Assembly (NCBI RefSeq): GCF_001648775.1
Contig: NZ_LVEJ01000024.1
Location: 92,672 to 156,671, forward strand
Reading direction: 5' to 3'
From: Pseudomonas fluorescens
GTDB lineage: Bacteria; Pseudomonadota; Gammaproteobacteria; Pseudomonadales; Pseudomonadaceae
Length of the DNA stretch: 64,000 bases
Within the stretch, counting starts at the first letter, position 1, and every line of letters begins with the position of its first letter. Shown here piece by piece: positions 7,442 to 15,369 of this stretch. The notes under the pieces are model-generated. The model saw only the letters and a program-made list of their open reading frames with translations, had not been told where the DNA came from and did not search any database. The position numbers were made by a program, and so were the translations under genes.

Positions 7442-8533
7442 ATGACTGCCCGCTTCCAGAACCCAGTTGATACCCGTTTCGGCTGGGGCAGCCTGCAAGA
7501 CCTCGTTGCCATTACCGACCAGCAAACCGTGGCCCTCGTCACCTTCCCTGAGGCCCGTGGGCTGGGGCTGCTCGATCGCCTGCAAGCGTTGCTGGGTGAG
7601 CGTCTGGTCTACGTGTTCGAAGACGTTCAACCCAACCCGGACGTCGCTCACCTGCGCAGCACTTATGAACATTTCTGGCAGCACGCCGCTGCTTGCGACG
7701 TGGTGCTCGCAGTCGGTGGCGGCAGCGCCATCGACACCGCCAAAGCGTTGATCGTCGGCACCGAGTCCGGGCATTTCGATGAGTTGTTGACGCTGCTGGC
7801 GAGCGGCAAACCGTTCACCCCGGCCCGTTGCAAACAACTGATCGCCGCGCCGACCACCGCCGGCACCGGCAGCGAAGTCACCCCGTGGGCGACGATCTGG
7901 GACAGCGCCAGCCAGAAGAAATACTCGCTGCATCTGGATTGCACCTGGCCGCGCGTGGCGATCATCGACCCGCAACTGATGCTCACCGTGCCGGCCAGCG
8001 TCACCGTATCCACCGGGCTCGATGCGTTGTCCCACGCGCTGGAAGCGATCTGGAACGTCAACGCCAATCCGGTCTCCGACACTTTCGCCATTTCTGCGAT
8101 TGAAGACATTCTCGAATGCCTGCCGCATCTGCAAAAAGATCTGTCGAGCCAAGAGTTGCGCACGCGCATGGCACTGGCCGCACTCAAGGCCGGGCTGGCG
8201 TTTTCCAACACCAAAACCGCGCTGGCCCATTCGATTTCCTACGAGATGACCCTGCGCCACGGCTTGCCCCACGGCATCGCCTGCTCCTTCACCCTGCCGT
8301 TGGTATTGGGTTTGGCCTGGGGTCACGACGCCACTCGCGACCGTACCTTGCAACGGGTGTTCGGCGCGGACCTGGGCAAAGCACAACAGCAGTTGCGCGA
8401 GTTCCTCCACCGCCTCGGGGTGAAGACCGAGTTCGCCGATTACGGCGTCTCGGCCAAGGATGCCGAAGCCATCATCCACCTCGCGATGCAGGGCGCGCGC
8501 GGCAAGAACTTCATTGGTTCACAAGCCGCCTGA
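7442..8533 (+). CDS. Iron-containing (type III) alcohol dehydrogenase, candidate phosphonoacetaldehyde/2-hydroxyethylphosphonate dehydrogenase
   Basis: A 363-residue group III alcohol dehydrogenase. The NAD(P)-binding GGGSAID motif is at 92-98. The four metal ligands can be assigned as Asp194, His198, His263 and His277, in TGLDALSH, LAHS and GLPHG. The start follows AAGGATCCACC. It lies between phnDCE and the carrier/phnX genes, and no PhnW aminotransferase is present. Phosphonoacetaldehyde reductases of antibiotic pathways (PhpC type) belong to this family and interconvert phosphonoacetaldehyde and 2-hydroxyethylphosphonate, so oxidation of hydroxyethylphosphonate to the PhnX substrate is a reasonable inference. 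The family call is firm; the substrate is not. Confidence 0.8.
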   Translation: MTARFQNPVDTRFGWGSLQDLVAITDQQTVALVTFPEARGLGLLDRLQALLGERLVYVFEDVQPNPDVAHLRSTYEHFWQHAAACDVVLAVGGGSAIDTAKALIVGTESGHFDELLTLLASGKPFTPARCKQLIAAPTTAGTGSEVTPWATIWDSASQKKYSLHLDCTWPRVAIIDPQLMLTVPASVTVSTGLDALSHALEAIWNVNANPVSDTFAISAIEDILECLPHLQKDLSSQELRTRMALAALKAGLAFSNTKTALAHSISYEMTLRHGLPHGIACSFTLPLVLGLAWGHDATRDRTLQRVFGADLGKAQQQLREFLHRLGVKTEFADYGVSAKDAEAIIHLAMQGARGKNFIGSQAA

Positions 8534-8662
8534 CGCCTGATAAAACCCGAGTAACTCAAGCACCGCCAGCGGCATGCAGCCGCGGTGATTTCCTGCCGCA
8601 CCGAAAAAGAGTGCACCCGCCAACGACACCCGGCGGGAACCGACAACAATAAGGAAAAGATC

Positions 8663-9958
8663 ATGAATCGTGCCGAAACAATGCCTGGTCTCGCCGTCCG
8701 TTCTGCCTCGTTCCGGGTCGCGCAGTGGCGCATGCTGCTGGCGGCGATGTTCTGTTACCTTTTTTTCTACACCGGTCGGCAGACCTTCGGTTTTGCCATT
8801 CCGGGGATTCAGGCCGAGTTCGGTTTGAGCAAGGAAACCCTCGGATGGGCGTCTGCTGCAATGCTGTGGGCCTACGCGATTGGTCAGGCAATCAACGGCA
8901 ACCTCGCCGATAAGTTCGGTGGCCGGCGCATCATGACTCTCGGCGCAGTGCTGTCCTGCGCGGCGAACTGGGTGACCAGTTTTGCCGGCGGTTTCACCAG
9001 TCTGATCCTGCCGTGGGGCGTCAACGGCTACTTTCAGGCACTGGGCTGGGCGCCGGGTGGGCGGCTGATTGCCAATTGGTGGGCGGCGGGTGAGCGCGGC
9101 AAGGTATACGGGTTCTATACCTTCGCCGCCGGGTGCGCGTCGATTCTGTCCTACGTCACCTCTATCGTCGTGCTTGAAGTGCTGCAACTGGAATGGCGCT
9201 GGATCTTCCGTTTACCGGTGCTGTTGATGCTCGCCGGCGGGATCATCTTCTATCTGGTGGCCCGCGAACGTCCGCAGGATCTGGGCTTCGAACCCGTCGG
9301 TGATACCGGCGTGGCCAACGCTGACGACAAACATCAGGAAGCCGCCCATGGCGAAGTCGAGACCTCGGCGCAACGCTATAAAGCCGTGCTGAAGAATCCG
9401 CGCCTGCTGATCGCCGCTCTGTCACTGGGCTTTCAGAATGCGGCGCGCTACGGCTTGATCGTCTGGGTGCCGGTGCACTTTCTCGGCGCTGACTGGAAAA
9501 GTGGTGACGGCATGATCGATCCGAAATGGATCACCGTCGCCCTCCCCGTCGGCATGGCGGTTGGCGCATTGAGCAACGGCTGGGTATCGGACAAGTTGTT
9601 CGGCTCCAAGCGCTATCTGGCGATCATGCTTTATATGTTCCTCGGCGCCGCCACCAGCCTGTGGATGTGGAGCCTGCCGCCGCACAGTGTGATCGGCCTG
9701 GTCGCGCTGTTCCTTTGCGGCTTCTTCGTCTACGGCCCGGCCTCGAGTTTCTGGGCGCTGTGCCCGGATCTGGTCGGCGCCAAACGCGCCGGTACGGCGA
9801 CCGGGATCATGAACTTTTCGTCCTACCTGTTCGCCGGCCTGGCTGAGCCGATGATTGGTCGTTTGCTTGACACCACGGCAAATACGTCTCTGATCTTCAT
9901 AGTGGTCACCAGCGCCTGCCTGTGCAGTGCGGCAGTGGCCTTGTTCATTCGACGCTGA
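8663..9958 (+). CDS. MFS transporter, GlpT/UhpT-like (organophosphate:phosphate antiporter type)
   Basis: A 431-residue, 12-segment major facilitator protein. The N-terminal FFYTGRQTFGFAIPGIQAEF, the loop DKFGGRRIM and the large hydrophilic central loop (about residues 195-235) are typical of the organophosphate/phosphonate carriers related to GlpT and UhpT. The ATG at 8663 follows AAGGAAAAG; the frame opens earlier but without a ribosome site. It probably imports a phosphonate or exchanges phosphate, giving the locus a second uptake route besides phnDCE. The upstream leader (ACAACAATAAGGA) resembles the one before the dehydrogenase gene. Confidence 0.82.
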   Translation: MNRAETMPGLAVRSASFRVAQWRMLLAAMFCYLFFYTGRQTFGFAIPGIQAEFGLSKETLGWASAAMLWAYAIGQAINGNLADKFGGRRIMTLGAVLSCAANWVTSFAGGFTSLILPWGVNGYFQALGWAPGGRLIANWWAAGERGKVYGFYTFAAGCASILSYVTSIVVLEVLQLEWRWIFRLPVLLMLAGGIIFYLVARERPQDLGFEPVGDTGVANADDKHQEAAHGEVETSAQRYKAVLKNPRLLIAALSLGFQNAARYGLIVWVPVHFLGADWKSGDGMIDPKWITVALPVGMAVGALSNGWVSDKLFGSKRYLAIMLYMFLGAATSLWMWSLPPHSVIGLVALFLCGFFVYGPASSFWALCPDLVGAKRAGTATGIMNFSSYLFAGLAEPMIGRLLDTTANTSLIFIVVTSACLCSAAVALFIRR

Positions 9959-9968
9959 CGGGGCTTGC

Positions 9969-10838
9969 ATGTACCAGTATCACAAGTGGTTGCGTTCGTT
10001 TCATGCGGTGGCCAAAACCGGCAGTTTCACTCTCGCAGCGGAGTACCTCAGCGTCGGTCAGCCGACCGTCAGCGAGCAGGTCAATGCGCTGGAGAAAACC
10101 TTCTCGGTGGAGCTGTTCCATCGCCGTGGACGCTACATCGAAATGAGCGCAGCCGGGCACAAGCTCTACGCAATCACTCAAGGCCTGTTCGGCCAGGAAG
10201 ATGAAGCGGTGCAACTGTTGCAGAGTTTCAAACAACGTAAAAACGGCATGTTGCGCCTCGGCGCGGTGTCGCCGCCGATTGCCATGAACCTGACCTATGA
10301 GCTGATGCAGCGCCACCCGGATATCGAACTGGAAACTTCGTTCTCGTCGGAAAAGGACACCCTGGCGCGGTTGTTCAACTTCGATATCGATGTGGCGATT
10401 CTGGCCTTGTCGGAATTCGATGAACGCTTCCATACGCGGCTGTATCACCGTTATCCGATCATCGCCGTGGTCCGCGATGACCATCCGTGGGCCAGTCAGG
10501 CGCAGGTTCACGTCAGCGAGATCAGCCGCGAGAAATGGGTAATGCGCGAGAAAAGTGCGCGCACCCGGCAACTGGTCGAAGAAAGCTGCAAACGCCTCGA
10601 TATCGAGCTCGATTGCGTCATGCAACTCAACAGCCGCGAAGCCATCGTTCACGCCATCGTCAAGGGCATCGGCATCGGGTTTGTCTCAGCGGTCGAGTAC
10701 GCCGAAACCCCGGGCACCACGCCGATCACCTTTGTCGATCACCCGTTCTTTATCGAATACCACCTGTGCTGCCTTGGCATCCGCAGGAACCGACCAGTGA
10801 TTGCCGAACTGTTTGATTCGAATCCACCGCTTAACTGA
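9969..10838 (+). CDS. LysR family transcriptional regulator (phosphonate locus, second)
   Basis: A 289-residue LysR protein with an N-terminal winged HTH (residues 1-60, FHAVAKTGSFTLAAEYLSVG) and a C-terminal effector domain. The frame begins upstream at 9927, but the ATG at 9969 gives the standard family N-terminus and avoids overlap with the MFS gene, which ends 10 bases earlier. It is co-directional with phnX 78 bases downstream. Having two related LysR genes in one phosphonate locus suggests that uptake and hydrolysis are controlled separately, or that the two sense different intermediates. Confidence 0.88.
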   Translation: MYQYHKWLRSFHAVAKTGSFTLAAEYLSVGQPTVSEQVNALEKTFSVELFHRRGRYIEMSAAGHKLYAITQGLFGQEDEAVQLLQSFKQRKNGMLRLGAVSPPIAMNLTYELMQRHPDIELETSFSSEKDTLARLFNFDIDVAILALSEFDERFHTRLYHRYPIIAVVRDDHPWASQAQVHVSEISREKWVMREKSARTRQLVEESCKRLDIELDCVMQLNSREAIVHAIVKGIGIGFVSAVEYAETPGTTPITFVDHPFFIEYHLCCLGIRRNRPVIAELFDSNPPLN

Positions 10839-10916
10839 TCAGCAAAATCAAACCTTGAAACCGCCTACCTCATTGCCGAGGGACGGCCCGCGCTTACTCG
10901 AAAACGGAGAATGACC

Positions 10917-11744
10917 ATGCAATACAAGCAACCAACTCACCTGCAAGCCGCGATCCTTGACTGGGCCGGCACCGTTGTCGATTTTGGCTCGTTTGCGCCA
11001 ACGCAGATTTTCGTCGAAGCCTTTGCCGAGTTCGGCGTCGCGGTGTCGCTGGAAGAAGCGCGCGGGCCGATGGGCATGGGCAAGTGGGATCACATCCGCA
11101 CCCTGTGCAACCTGCCGCAGATTGCCGAGCGTTATCGTGCGGCGTTCGATCGCGTCCCGAGCGATGACGATGTGACGGCGATCTACGAACGTTTCATGCC
11201 GCTGCAGATCGAGAAAATCGCCCTGCATTCGGCGCTGATTCCGGGCGCGCTCGAGACGATTGCGGCGTTGCGCAACAAGGGTTTGAAAATCGGTTCGTGC
11301 TCCGGTTATCCGGCGGTGGTGATGGCCAAGGTCGTCGAACTGGCGCGGGAAAATGGCTACATCGCCGACCATGTCGTCGCCACCGATGAAGTCCCCAATG
11401 GCCGGCCGCATCCGGCGCAGGCGCTGGCTAACGTGATTGCTTTGGGCATCGATGACGTGGCGGCGTGCGTCAAGGTCGATGACACCTGGCCGGGGATTCT
11501 CGAAGGGCGCGCCGCCGGCATGTGGACGGTGGCGTTGACCTGCTCGGGCAACGCACTGGGCCTGAGCTATGAGCAATACAAGGCGTTGCCGTCGGACCGA
11601 CTGGCTGAGGAGCGCGCGCGAATCGGCAAGATGTTCGCGCCTTCGCGCCCGCATTACCTGATCGACACCATCGCCGAGCTCCCGGAAGTGATCGAAGACA
11701 TCAATGCGCGCCTGGCGCGCGGCGAAACTCCACAAGCCTGCTGA
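10917..11744 (+). CDS. phnX: Phosphonoacetaldehyde hydrolase (phosphonatase)
   Basis: A 275-residue HAD-superfamily hydrolase that splits phosphonoacetaldehyde into acetaldehyde and phosphate in the cytoplasm. The nucleophile is Asp15 in ILDWAGT, and the Schiff-base lysine corresponds to Lys56 in MGMGKWDHI, a motif specific to phosphonatases. The acidic loop KVDDTWPGI supplies the magnesium-binding residues. The ATG at 10917 is preferred over 10911 because GGAGA then lies at a proper distance and the length matches known PhnX proteins. No phnW is adjacent, so its aldehyde probably comes from the dehydrogenase at 7442 or from a phnW elsewhere. Confidence 0.93.
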   Translation: MQYKQPTHLQAAILDWAGTVVDFGSFAPTQIFVEAFAEFGVAVSLEEARGPMGMGKWDHIRTLCNLPQIAERYRAAFDRVPSDDDVTAIYERFMPLQIEKIALHSALIPGALETIAALRNKGLKIGSCSGYPAVVMAKVVELARENGYIADHVVATDEVPNGRPHPAQALANVIALGIDDVAACVKVDDTWPGILEGRAAGMWTVALTCSGNALGLSYEQYKALPSDRLAEERARIGKMFAPSRPHYLIDTIAELPEVIEDINARLARGETPQAC

Positions 11745-11763
11745 TTGATCGTCCGCACCCCGC

Positions 11764-11800
11764 GCTGAGCGTTCACACGCTCCGCGTGGGAACGCTCAGC
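11764..11800. repeat. Inverted repeat downstream of phnX
   Basis: GCTGAGCGTTC (11764-11774) and GAACGCTCAGC (11790-11800) are perfect complements around a 15-base loop. It may end phnX transcription or be a dispersed pseudomonad palindrome; no T-run follows on the plus strand. Confidence 0.55.
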
Positions 11801-11821
11801 GGCCTCGCTCGAATCGCGGGC

Positions 11822-11847
11822 AAAAAAAAGCTGCCAAAACTGGCAGC
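11822..11847 (-). terminator. Rho-independent terminator reading leftward
   Basis: The stem GCTGCCA/TGGCAGC (11830-11836 with 11841-11847) has a 4-base loop and, on the minus strand, is followed by eight T residues. On the plus strand the sequence after the stem is A-rich, so the terminator serves a leftward transcript, not phnX. Confidence 0.8.
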
Positions 11848-11875
11848 AAAAACTTTAAGAACACGCGATGTATTG
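11822..11875 (-). ncRNA. Candidate PhoB-activated small RNA, about 50 nt
   Basis: On the minus strand a Pho box (11915-11898) is followed after exactly 11 bases by a -10-like TATGCT (11886-11881), then by about 50 bases ending in a strong terminator with eight T residues. No open reading frame fits between the predicted start of transcription (near 11874) and the terminator, and no leftward gene lies beyond it, so a short non-coding RNA is the simplest reading. The promoter and terminator are directly visible; the transcript itself is inferred. Confidence 0.55.
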
Positions 11876-11897
11876 GCCTCAGCATAGCCGCCGGATA

Positions 11898-11915
11898 ATG
11901 ACAGTGTCATGACAG
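11898..11915 (-). promoter_or_regulatory. Pho box (PhoB binding site)
   Basis: Read leftward the site is CTGTCAT-GACA-CTGTCAT: two exact copies of the consensus 7-mer with the canonical 4-base spacer. In PhoB-activated promoters this box replaces the -35 and sits 10-11 bases from the -10, as seen here toward the left. The rightward direction (toward the Ppx/GppA gene) lacks a recognisable -10 at that distance. Confidence 0.8.
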
Positions 11916-12026
11916 CCGAAAATTCATTCAACCGCCCCGCCCCCGTCATCAGGATGTCATCAAGATCACGGCAGAATCCTCGCAAACCGTCTCGCGCCTC
12001 CCGACGGGTGCTTTGCAAGGATTCCC

Positions 12027-12962
12027 ATGAAAGACGACGCCTCGCTGTTTGCCGCCATCGACCTGGGTTCGAATGCCTTTCGCCTGATGATCGGCCAGTC
12101 GGTGCGCAGTCGCAAAGGCTTCCTGATCCAGGAAGTGAAAACCCTGCGCGAACCGGTGCGTCTTGCCGAAGGTTTTGATGGCGGCGCGCTGGATGCGTTG
12201 GCGCTGGATCGCGGCTGGCAAGCGTTGGCGCGGTTCGGCAAGAAGCTGCGCGGTTTTGAGGCGGGCCGAGTGCGTGCGGTGGCGACCAGTGCAGTGCGCG
12301 AGGCGGACAATGCGCAGCTGTTTCTGGCCAGTGCCGAACGGCATCTGGGCTTCCCCATCGACGTCATTTGCGGCCATGAAGAGGCGCGTCTGGTCTATGC
12401 CGGCGTGACCCATGCCTTGCCGAGCGCCGAAGACCTGCGCCTGGTGGTCGACATCGGCGGCGGTTCCACCGAGCTGATCCTCGGCCAGGGCGCGCAACCG
12501 TTGCTGACCGAAAGCATCGCCATCGGCAGCGGCACCTTGAGCACGCGGTTCTTTCGCGGCGGTGACGTGTCTGCCGGCGCGCTACAGGAAGCCGAACGCT
12601 TCGCCATTCTGCAGTTTGAAAGAGTCGCCCGGCGCTACCGTGCTCAGGGCTGGCAGCAGACCATCGGCTCTTCCGGCACTGCGCGCATGCTCGCCAAAGT
12701 GCTCAAGGCTAATCGCCTCAACGACTTCGGTCAGGACGGCATCACCTATGGCGGGCTGCTGCGCCTGTCGCTGCTGCTGTTGAAAGTGAACAATGTGCAA
12801 CAGCTCAAGCTCGCCGGGCTGCAACCTCATCGCCAGAGCATTCTGCCCGGCGGTCTGGTGCTGATGCTGGCGGCATTCAAGGTGTTCGGCATCGCGCAAA
12901 TGGAGCCGTCCGAACCGGGCCTGCGCCTGGGCGTGTTGCACGGTTTGATGAGCCAGCACTAA
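12027..12962 (+). CDS. Ppx/GppA family phosphatase (short form)
   Basis: A 311-residue protein with the ASKHA-fold phosphatase motifs: DLGSNAFRLMI (residues 12-22), ATSAVREA, CGHEEARLVYAG and the phosphate-binding DIGGGSTELI. It hydrolyses polyphosphate or pppGpp. Full-length Ppx and GppA are about 500 residues with a C-terminal helical HD-like region; this one stops after the two N-terminal domains, like the short exopolyphosphatases. The ATG follows AAGGATTCCC. It lies beside phosphonate genes and a Pho box, consistent with a role in phosphate economy, although the box points away from it. Confidence 0.85.
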   Translation: MKDDASLFAAIDLGSNAFRLMIGQSVRSRKGFLIQEVKTLREPVRLAEGFDGGALDALALDRGWQALARFGKKLRGFEAGRVRAVATSAVREADNAQLFLASAERHLGFPIDVICGHEEARLVYAGVTHALPSAEDLRLVVDIGGGSTELILGQGAQPLLTESIAIGSGTLSTRFFRGGDVSAGALQEAERFAILQFERVARRYRAQGWQQTIGSSGTARMLAKVLKANRLNDFGQDGITYGGLLRLSLLLLKVNNVQQLKLAGLQPHRQSILPGGLVLMLAAFKVFGIAQMEPSEPGLRLGVLHGLMSQH

Positions 12963-13020
12963 TCCTCGCCGCGACAGATTCGTCTCCCCTTCAGCGGCAT
13001 GATCGACTACCATGCCGCCG

Positions 13021-13190
13021 CCGGTTCCCGAAGGGGACTAATAGGGAATCCGAGGTGCTTGCACAGCACTGATCGGAACTGCCCCCGCAACTGTAGGTGC
13101 CGAGCCTGCTCCACGACTGCCACTGGGTGAACCCCGGGAAGGCCGGAGCCAGGCGATGACGCATCAGTCAGGAGACCTGCCGGCACAGTG
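13021..13190 (+). ncRNA. Cobalamin riboswitch
   Basis: The leader of the ABC operon contains the hallmarks of the adenosylcobalamin riboswitch: an early AATAGGGAAT segment, a central GCCACTGGG...GGGAAGGC block, and the B12 box GTCAGGAGACCTGCC near 13166-13181. It ends about 150 bases before the first gene, leaving room for an expression platform. Cobalamin binding should switch the importer genes off. Confidence 0.9.
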
Positions 13191-13342
13191 ATTACTAACC
13201 GGCGGGGTGTCCGGGAAGGACATCGTGCCGTGCGCGTCTTCGTTGGCTGCCCGGCCTTGCGCTGTTTTCCTGACCGCGTTCGATGGTGTGTTTCCAGACC
13301 GTACTCTCCCGCTCCCCGTACGGTTCCCTCGGAGACTGCCCC

Positions 13343-14356
13343 ATGCTGCTGCCCCGCATCGCCACCCTCATCACCGGCCTGAGCCTTGGCGCCATGGCGC
13401 AGGCGGCCCCGACTGTCTATCCACTGACCGTCGAAAACTGCGGCAGCAGCCTGACCTTCCAGCACGCCCCGACGCGCACGGTGACCATCGGCCAGGCCGG
13501 CACGGAAATGCTCTACGCCATGGGCCTGAGCGACAAAGTCGTCGGCACCTCGTTGTGGTTCAACAATGTGCTGGCCAAATACAAAGCCCAGGACGACAAG
13601 ATCGAGCGACTGGCCGATAACGAACCGAGCTTTGAATCGGTAATCGGCAAGCGCCCGGAACTGGTCGCCGTGGAGCTGGAATGGATGGTCGGCCCGCAAG
13701 GCGCGGTCGGCACCCGTGAGCAATTTCATGAATTGAAGATTCCGACCTACCTGCTGCCCTCCGATTGCGAAGCCAAGGACAACCTCGTCGGCGCCGACGG
13801 CACGCGGCTCGCACCGTTTCGCATCGACTCGATTTACAAGAGCGTGAGCCAACTGGCGCAGATCTTCGATGTTCAGGAGCGTGGCCAGCAGCTCAATGAT
13901 CAACTCAAGGCCAGCCTCGCCCAGTCGATTGCCACCGCCCAAGGCAAACAATTGAAGGACGCCAGCGCGCTGGTCTGGTTCTCCAGCGCACAGATGGACA
14001 TCGAGCCGTTCGTGGCCGGGCACAAAGGCGTTCCGGATTTCATGCTTAGCACCCTCGGCGTGCGTAACGTGGTGGAGTCCGATGAAGAGTGGCCAACGGT
14101 CGGCTGGGAAACCATCGCCAAGGCCAATCCGACCTTCCTCGTCATTGCGCGCATGGACCGTCGTCGCTTTCCTGCCGACGATTATGAAAAGAAGCTCGCC
14201 TTCCTGCGCAGCGACCCGGTGACGCGCAACATGGACGCGGTGAAGCACAACCGCATCATCATTCTCGACGCCATGGCCATGCAGGCGAGCCTGCGCATGT
14301 TCGATGGCATCGAGCAATTGGCCACGGCCATCAACGGCTATGACCTGTCGAAATGA
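13343..14356 (+). CDS. ABC transporter substrate-binding protein, riboswitch-controlled (BtuF-like)
   Basis: A 337-residue cluster A-II binding protein (the Fe-siderophore/B12 type) with a signal peptide ending near AQA (residues 1-21 or so). The mature protein starts with TVENCGSSLTFQHAPTRTVT and has two lobes joined by a helix. The ATG at 13343 follows GGAG and is preferred to the upstream in-frame start at 13283, which is inside the leader. The family takes both iron chelates and corrinoids; the cobalamin riboswitch upstream argues for a corrinoid or related cobalt compound. It overlaps the permease gene by ATGA. Confidence 0.8.
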   Translation: MLLPRIATLITGLSLGAMAQAAPTVYPLTVENCGSSLTFQHAPTRTVTIGQAGTEMLYAMGLSDKVVGTSLWFNNVLAKYKAQDDKIERLADNEPSFESVIGKRPELVAVELEWMVGPQGAVGTREQFHELKIPTYLLPSDCEAKDNLVGADGTRLAPFRIDSIYKSVSQLAQIFDVQERGQQLNDQLKASLAQSIATAQGKQLKDASALVWFSSAQMDIEPFVAGHKGVPDFMLSTLGVRNVVESDEEWPTVGWETIAKANPTFLVIARMDRRRFPADDYEKKLAFLRSDPVTRNMDAVKHNRIIILDAMAMQASLRMFDGIEQLATAINGYDLSK

Positions 14357-15369
14357 GGGCCAGCCTGATCCGTACGCTGTTGGCCTTGGCGACATTGTTG
14401 ATAGCAGTGGTTGCCGGTGTGGCCATTGGTGAAACCTCGATTGAACCGGGCGTGGTCGTGCAAGTGCTGGCGAATAAATTGTGGGGCGCCGGGTACGCGC
14501 TCGATCCTATCGACGAAGGCATCGTCTGGAACTATCGATTGACCCGCGCACTGGTCGCCGCTGCGTGCGGTGCCGGATTGGCGACCTGCGGAGTGATTTT
14601 GCAGTCGTTGCTGCGCAATCCGTTGGCCGATCCGTATCTGCTGGGTATTTCCGCCGGCGCCTCGACCGGCGCGGTGATGGTCGCGTTGCTCGGCGTTGGC
14701 GCCGGGCTGGTGTCATTGTCAGTCGGTGCCTTCGCCGGCGCGGTCACGGCGTTCGTCCTGGTGATTGTGCTGGCGCGGGTCAGTGGCTCGGCCAGCGGCA
14801 CCGGACAAATCATTCTCGCGGGGATCGCCGGCTCGCAGCTGTTCAATGCGCTGACGGCGTTCTTGATCACCCGCTCGGCAAGCTCCGAACAGGCGCGCGG
14901 CATCATGTTCTGGCTGCTGGGCAATCTCGGCGGCGTGCGCTGGCCATCGGTGTGGCTGGCGGTGCCGGTTGCCGTGCTGGGACTGGTCGTGTGCCTGTGG
15001 CATCGGCGCGCGCTGGATGCGTTTACCTTTGGCGCGGACTCGGCGGCGTCCCTCGGCATTCCGGTGCGCCGGGTGCAGATTCTGCTGATTGGCTGCGCGG
15101 CGTTGGTGACGGCGGTGATGGTGTCGATTGTCGGTTCGATCGGTTTTGTCGGACTAGTGATTCCGCATGCGGCGCGGCTGTTGCTTGGCACTGGTCATGC
15201 ACGACTGCTGCCGGCCAGTGCGTTGGGCGGCGCGGTGTTTCTGATTGCTGCCGATGTGTTGTCGCGCACGTTGATCAAGGGCCAGGTGATTCCGGTCGGG
15301 GTAATTACCGCGCTGGTCGGCGCGCCGGTGTTCGCGTTGATTCTGGTTGGCCGCAGGTCCGCACGATGA
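14353..15369 (+). CDS. FecCD/BtuC family ABC permease
   Basis: A 338-residue inner-membrane permease with about ten hydrophobic segments. Family landmarks are NPLADPYLLGISAGAS, where the substrate channel lies, and the C-terminal GFVGLVIPHAARLL coupling region. It works with the binding protein upstream and the ATPase downstream. It starts within the stop of the preceding gene and ends overlapping the ATG of the next, so all three are translated as a coupled unit under the cobalamin riboswitch. Confidence 0.88.
   Translation: MRASLIRTLLALATLLIAVVAGVAIGETSIEPGVVVQVLANKLWGAGYALDPIDEGIVWNYRLTRALVAAACGAGLATCGVILQSLLRNPLADPYLLGISAGASTGAVMVALLGVGAGLVSLSVGAFAGAVTAFVLVIVLARVSGSASGTGQIILAGIAGSQLFNALTAFLITRSASSEQARGIMFWLLGNLGGVRWPSVWLAVPVAVLGLVVCLWHRRALDAFTFGADSAASLGIPVRRVQILLIGCAALVTAVMVSIVGSIGFVGLVIPHAARLLLGTGHARLLPASALGGAVFLIAADVLSRTLIKGQVIPVGVITALVGAPVFALILVGRRSAR

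Noticed and set aside
6860..8479. 539-codon leftward frame opposite phnE and the dehydrogenase
   Set aside because: It is antisense to two well-supported genes, has no domain, and is explained by high third-position GC.
7442..8533. Phosphite dehydrogenase (PtxD) beside phnDCE
   Set aside because: The protein has iron-type alcohol dehydrogenase metal ligands and not the D-hydroxyacid dehydrogenase fold of PtxD.
11773..12018. 81-codon leftward ORF covering the Pho box
   Set aside because: It spans the promoter and terminator elements, lacks a ribosome site and resembles no family; a non-coding transcript fits better.
13007..14395. 462-codon leftward frame opposite the riboswitch and binding-protein gene
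   Set aside because: It crosses the riboswitch and is antisense to a clear gene; the composition is typical of shadow frames.
14481..15365. Long rightward frame fused in front of the BtuD-like ATPase
   Set aside because: It overlaps the FecCD permease in another frame and encodes low-complexity Arg/Gly-rich sequence. The ATPase has its own ATG at 15366.
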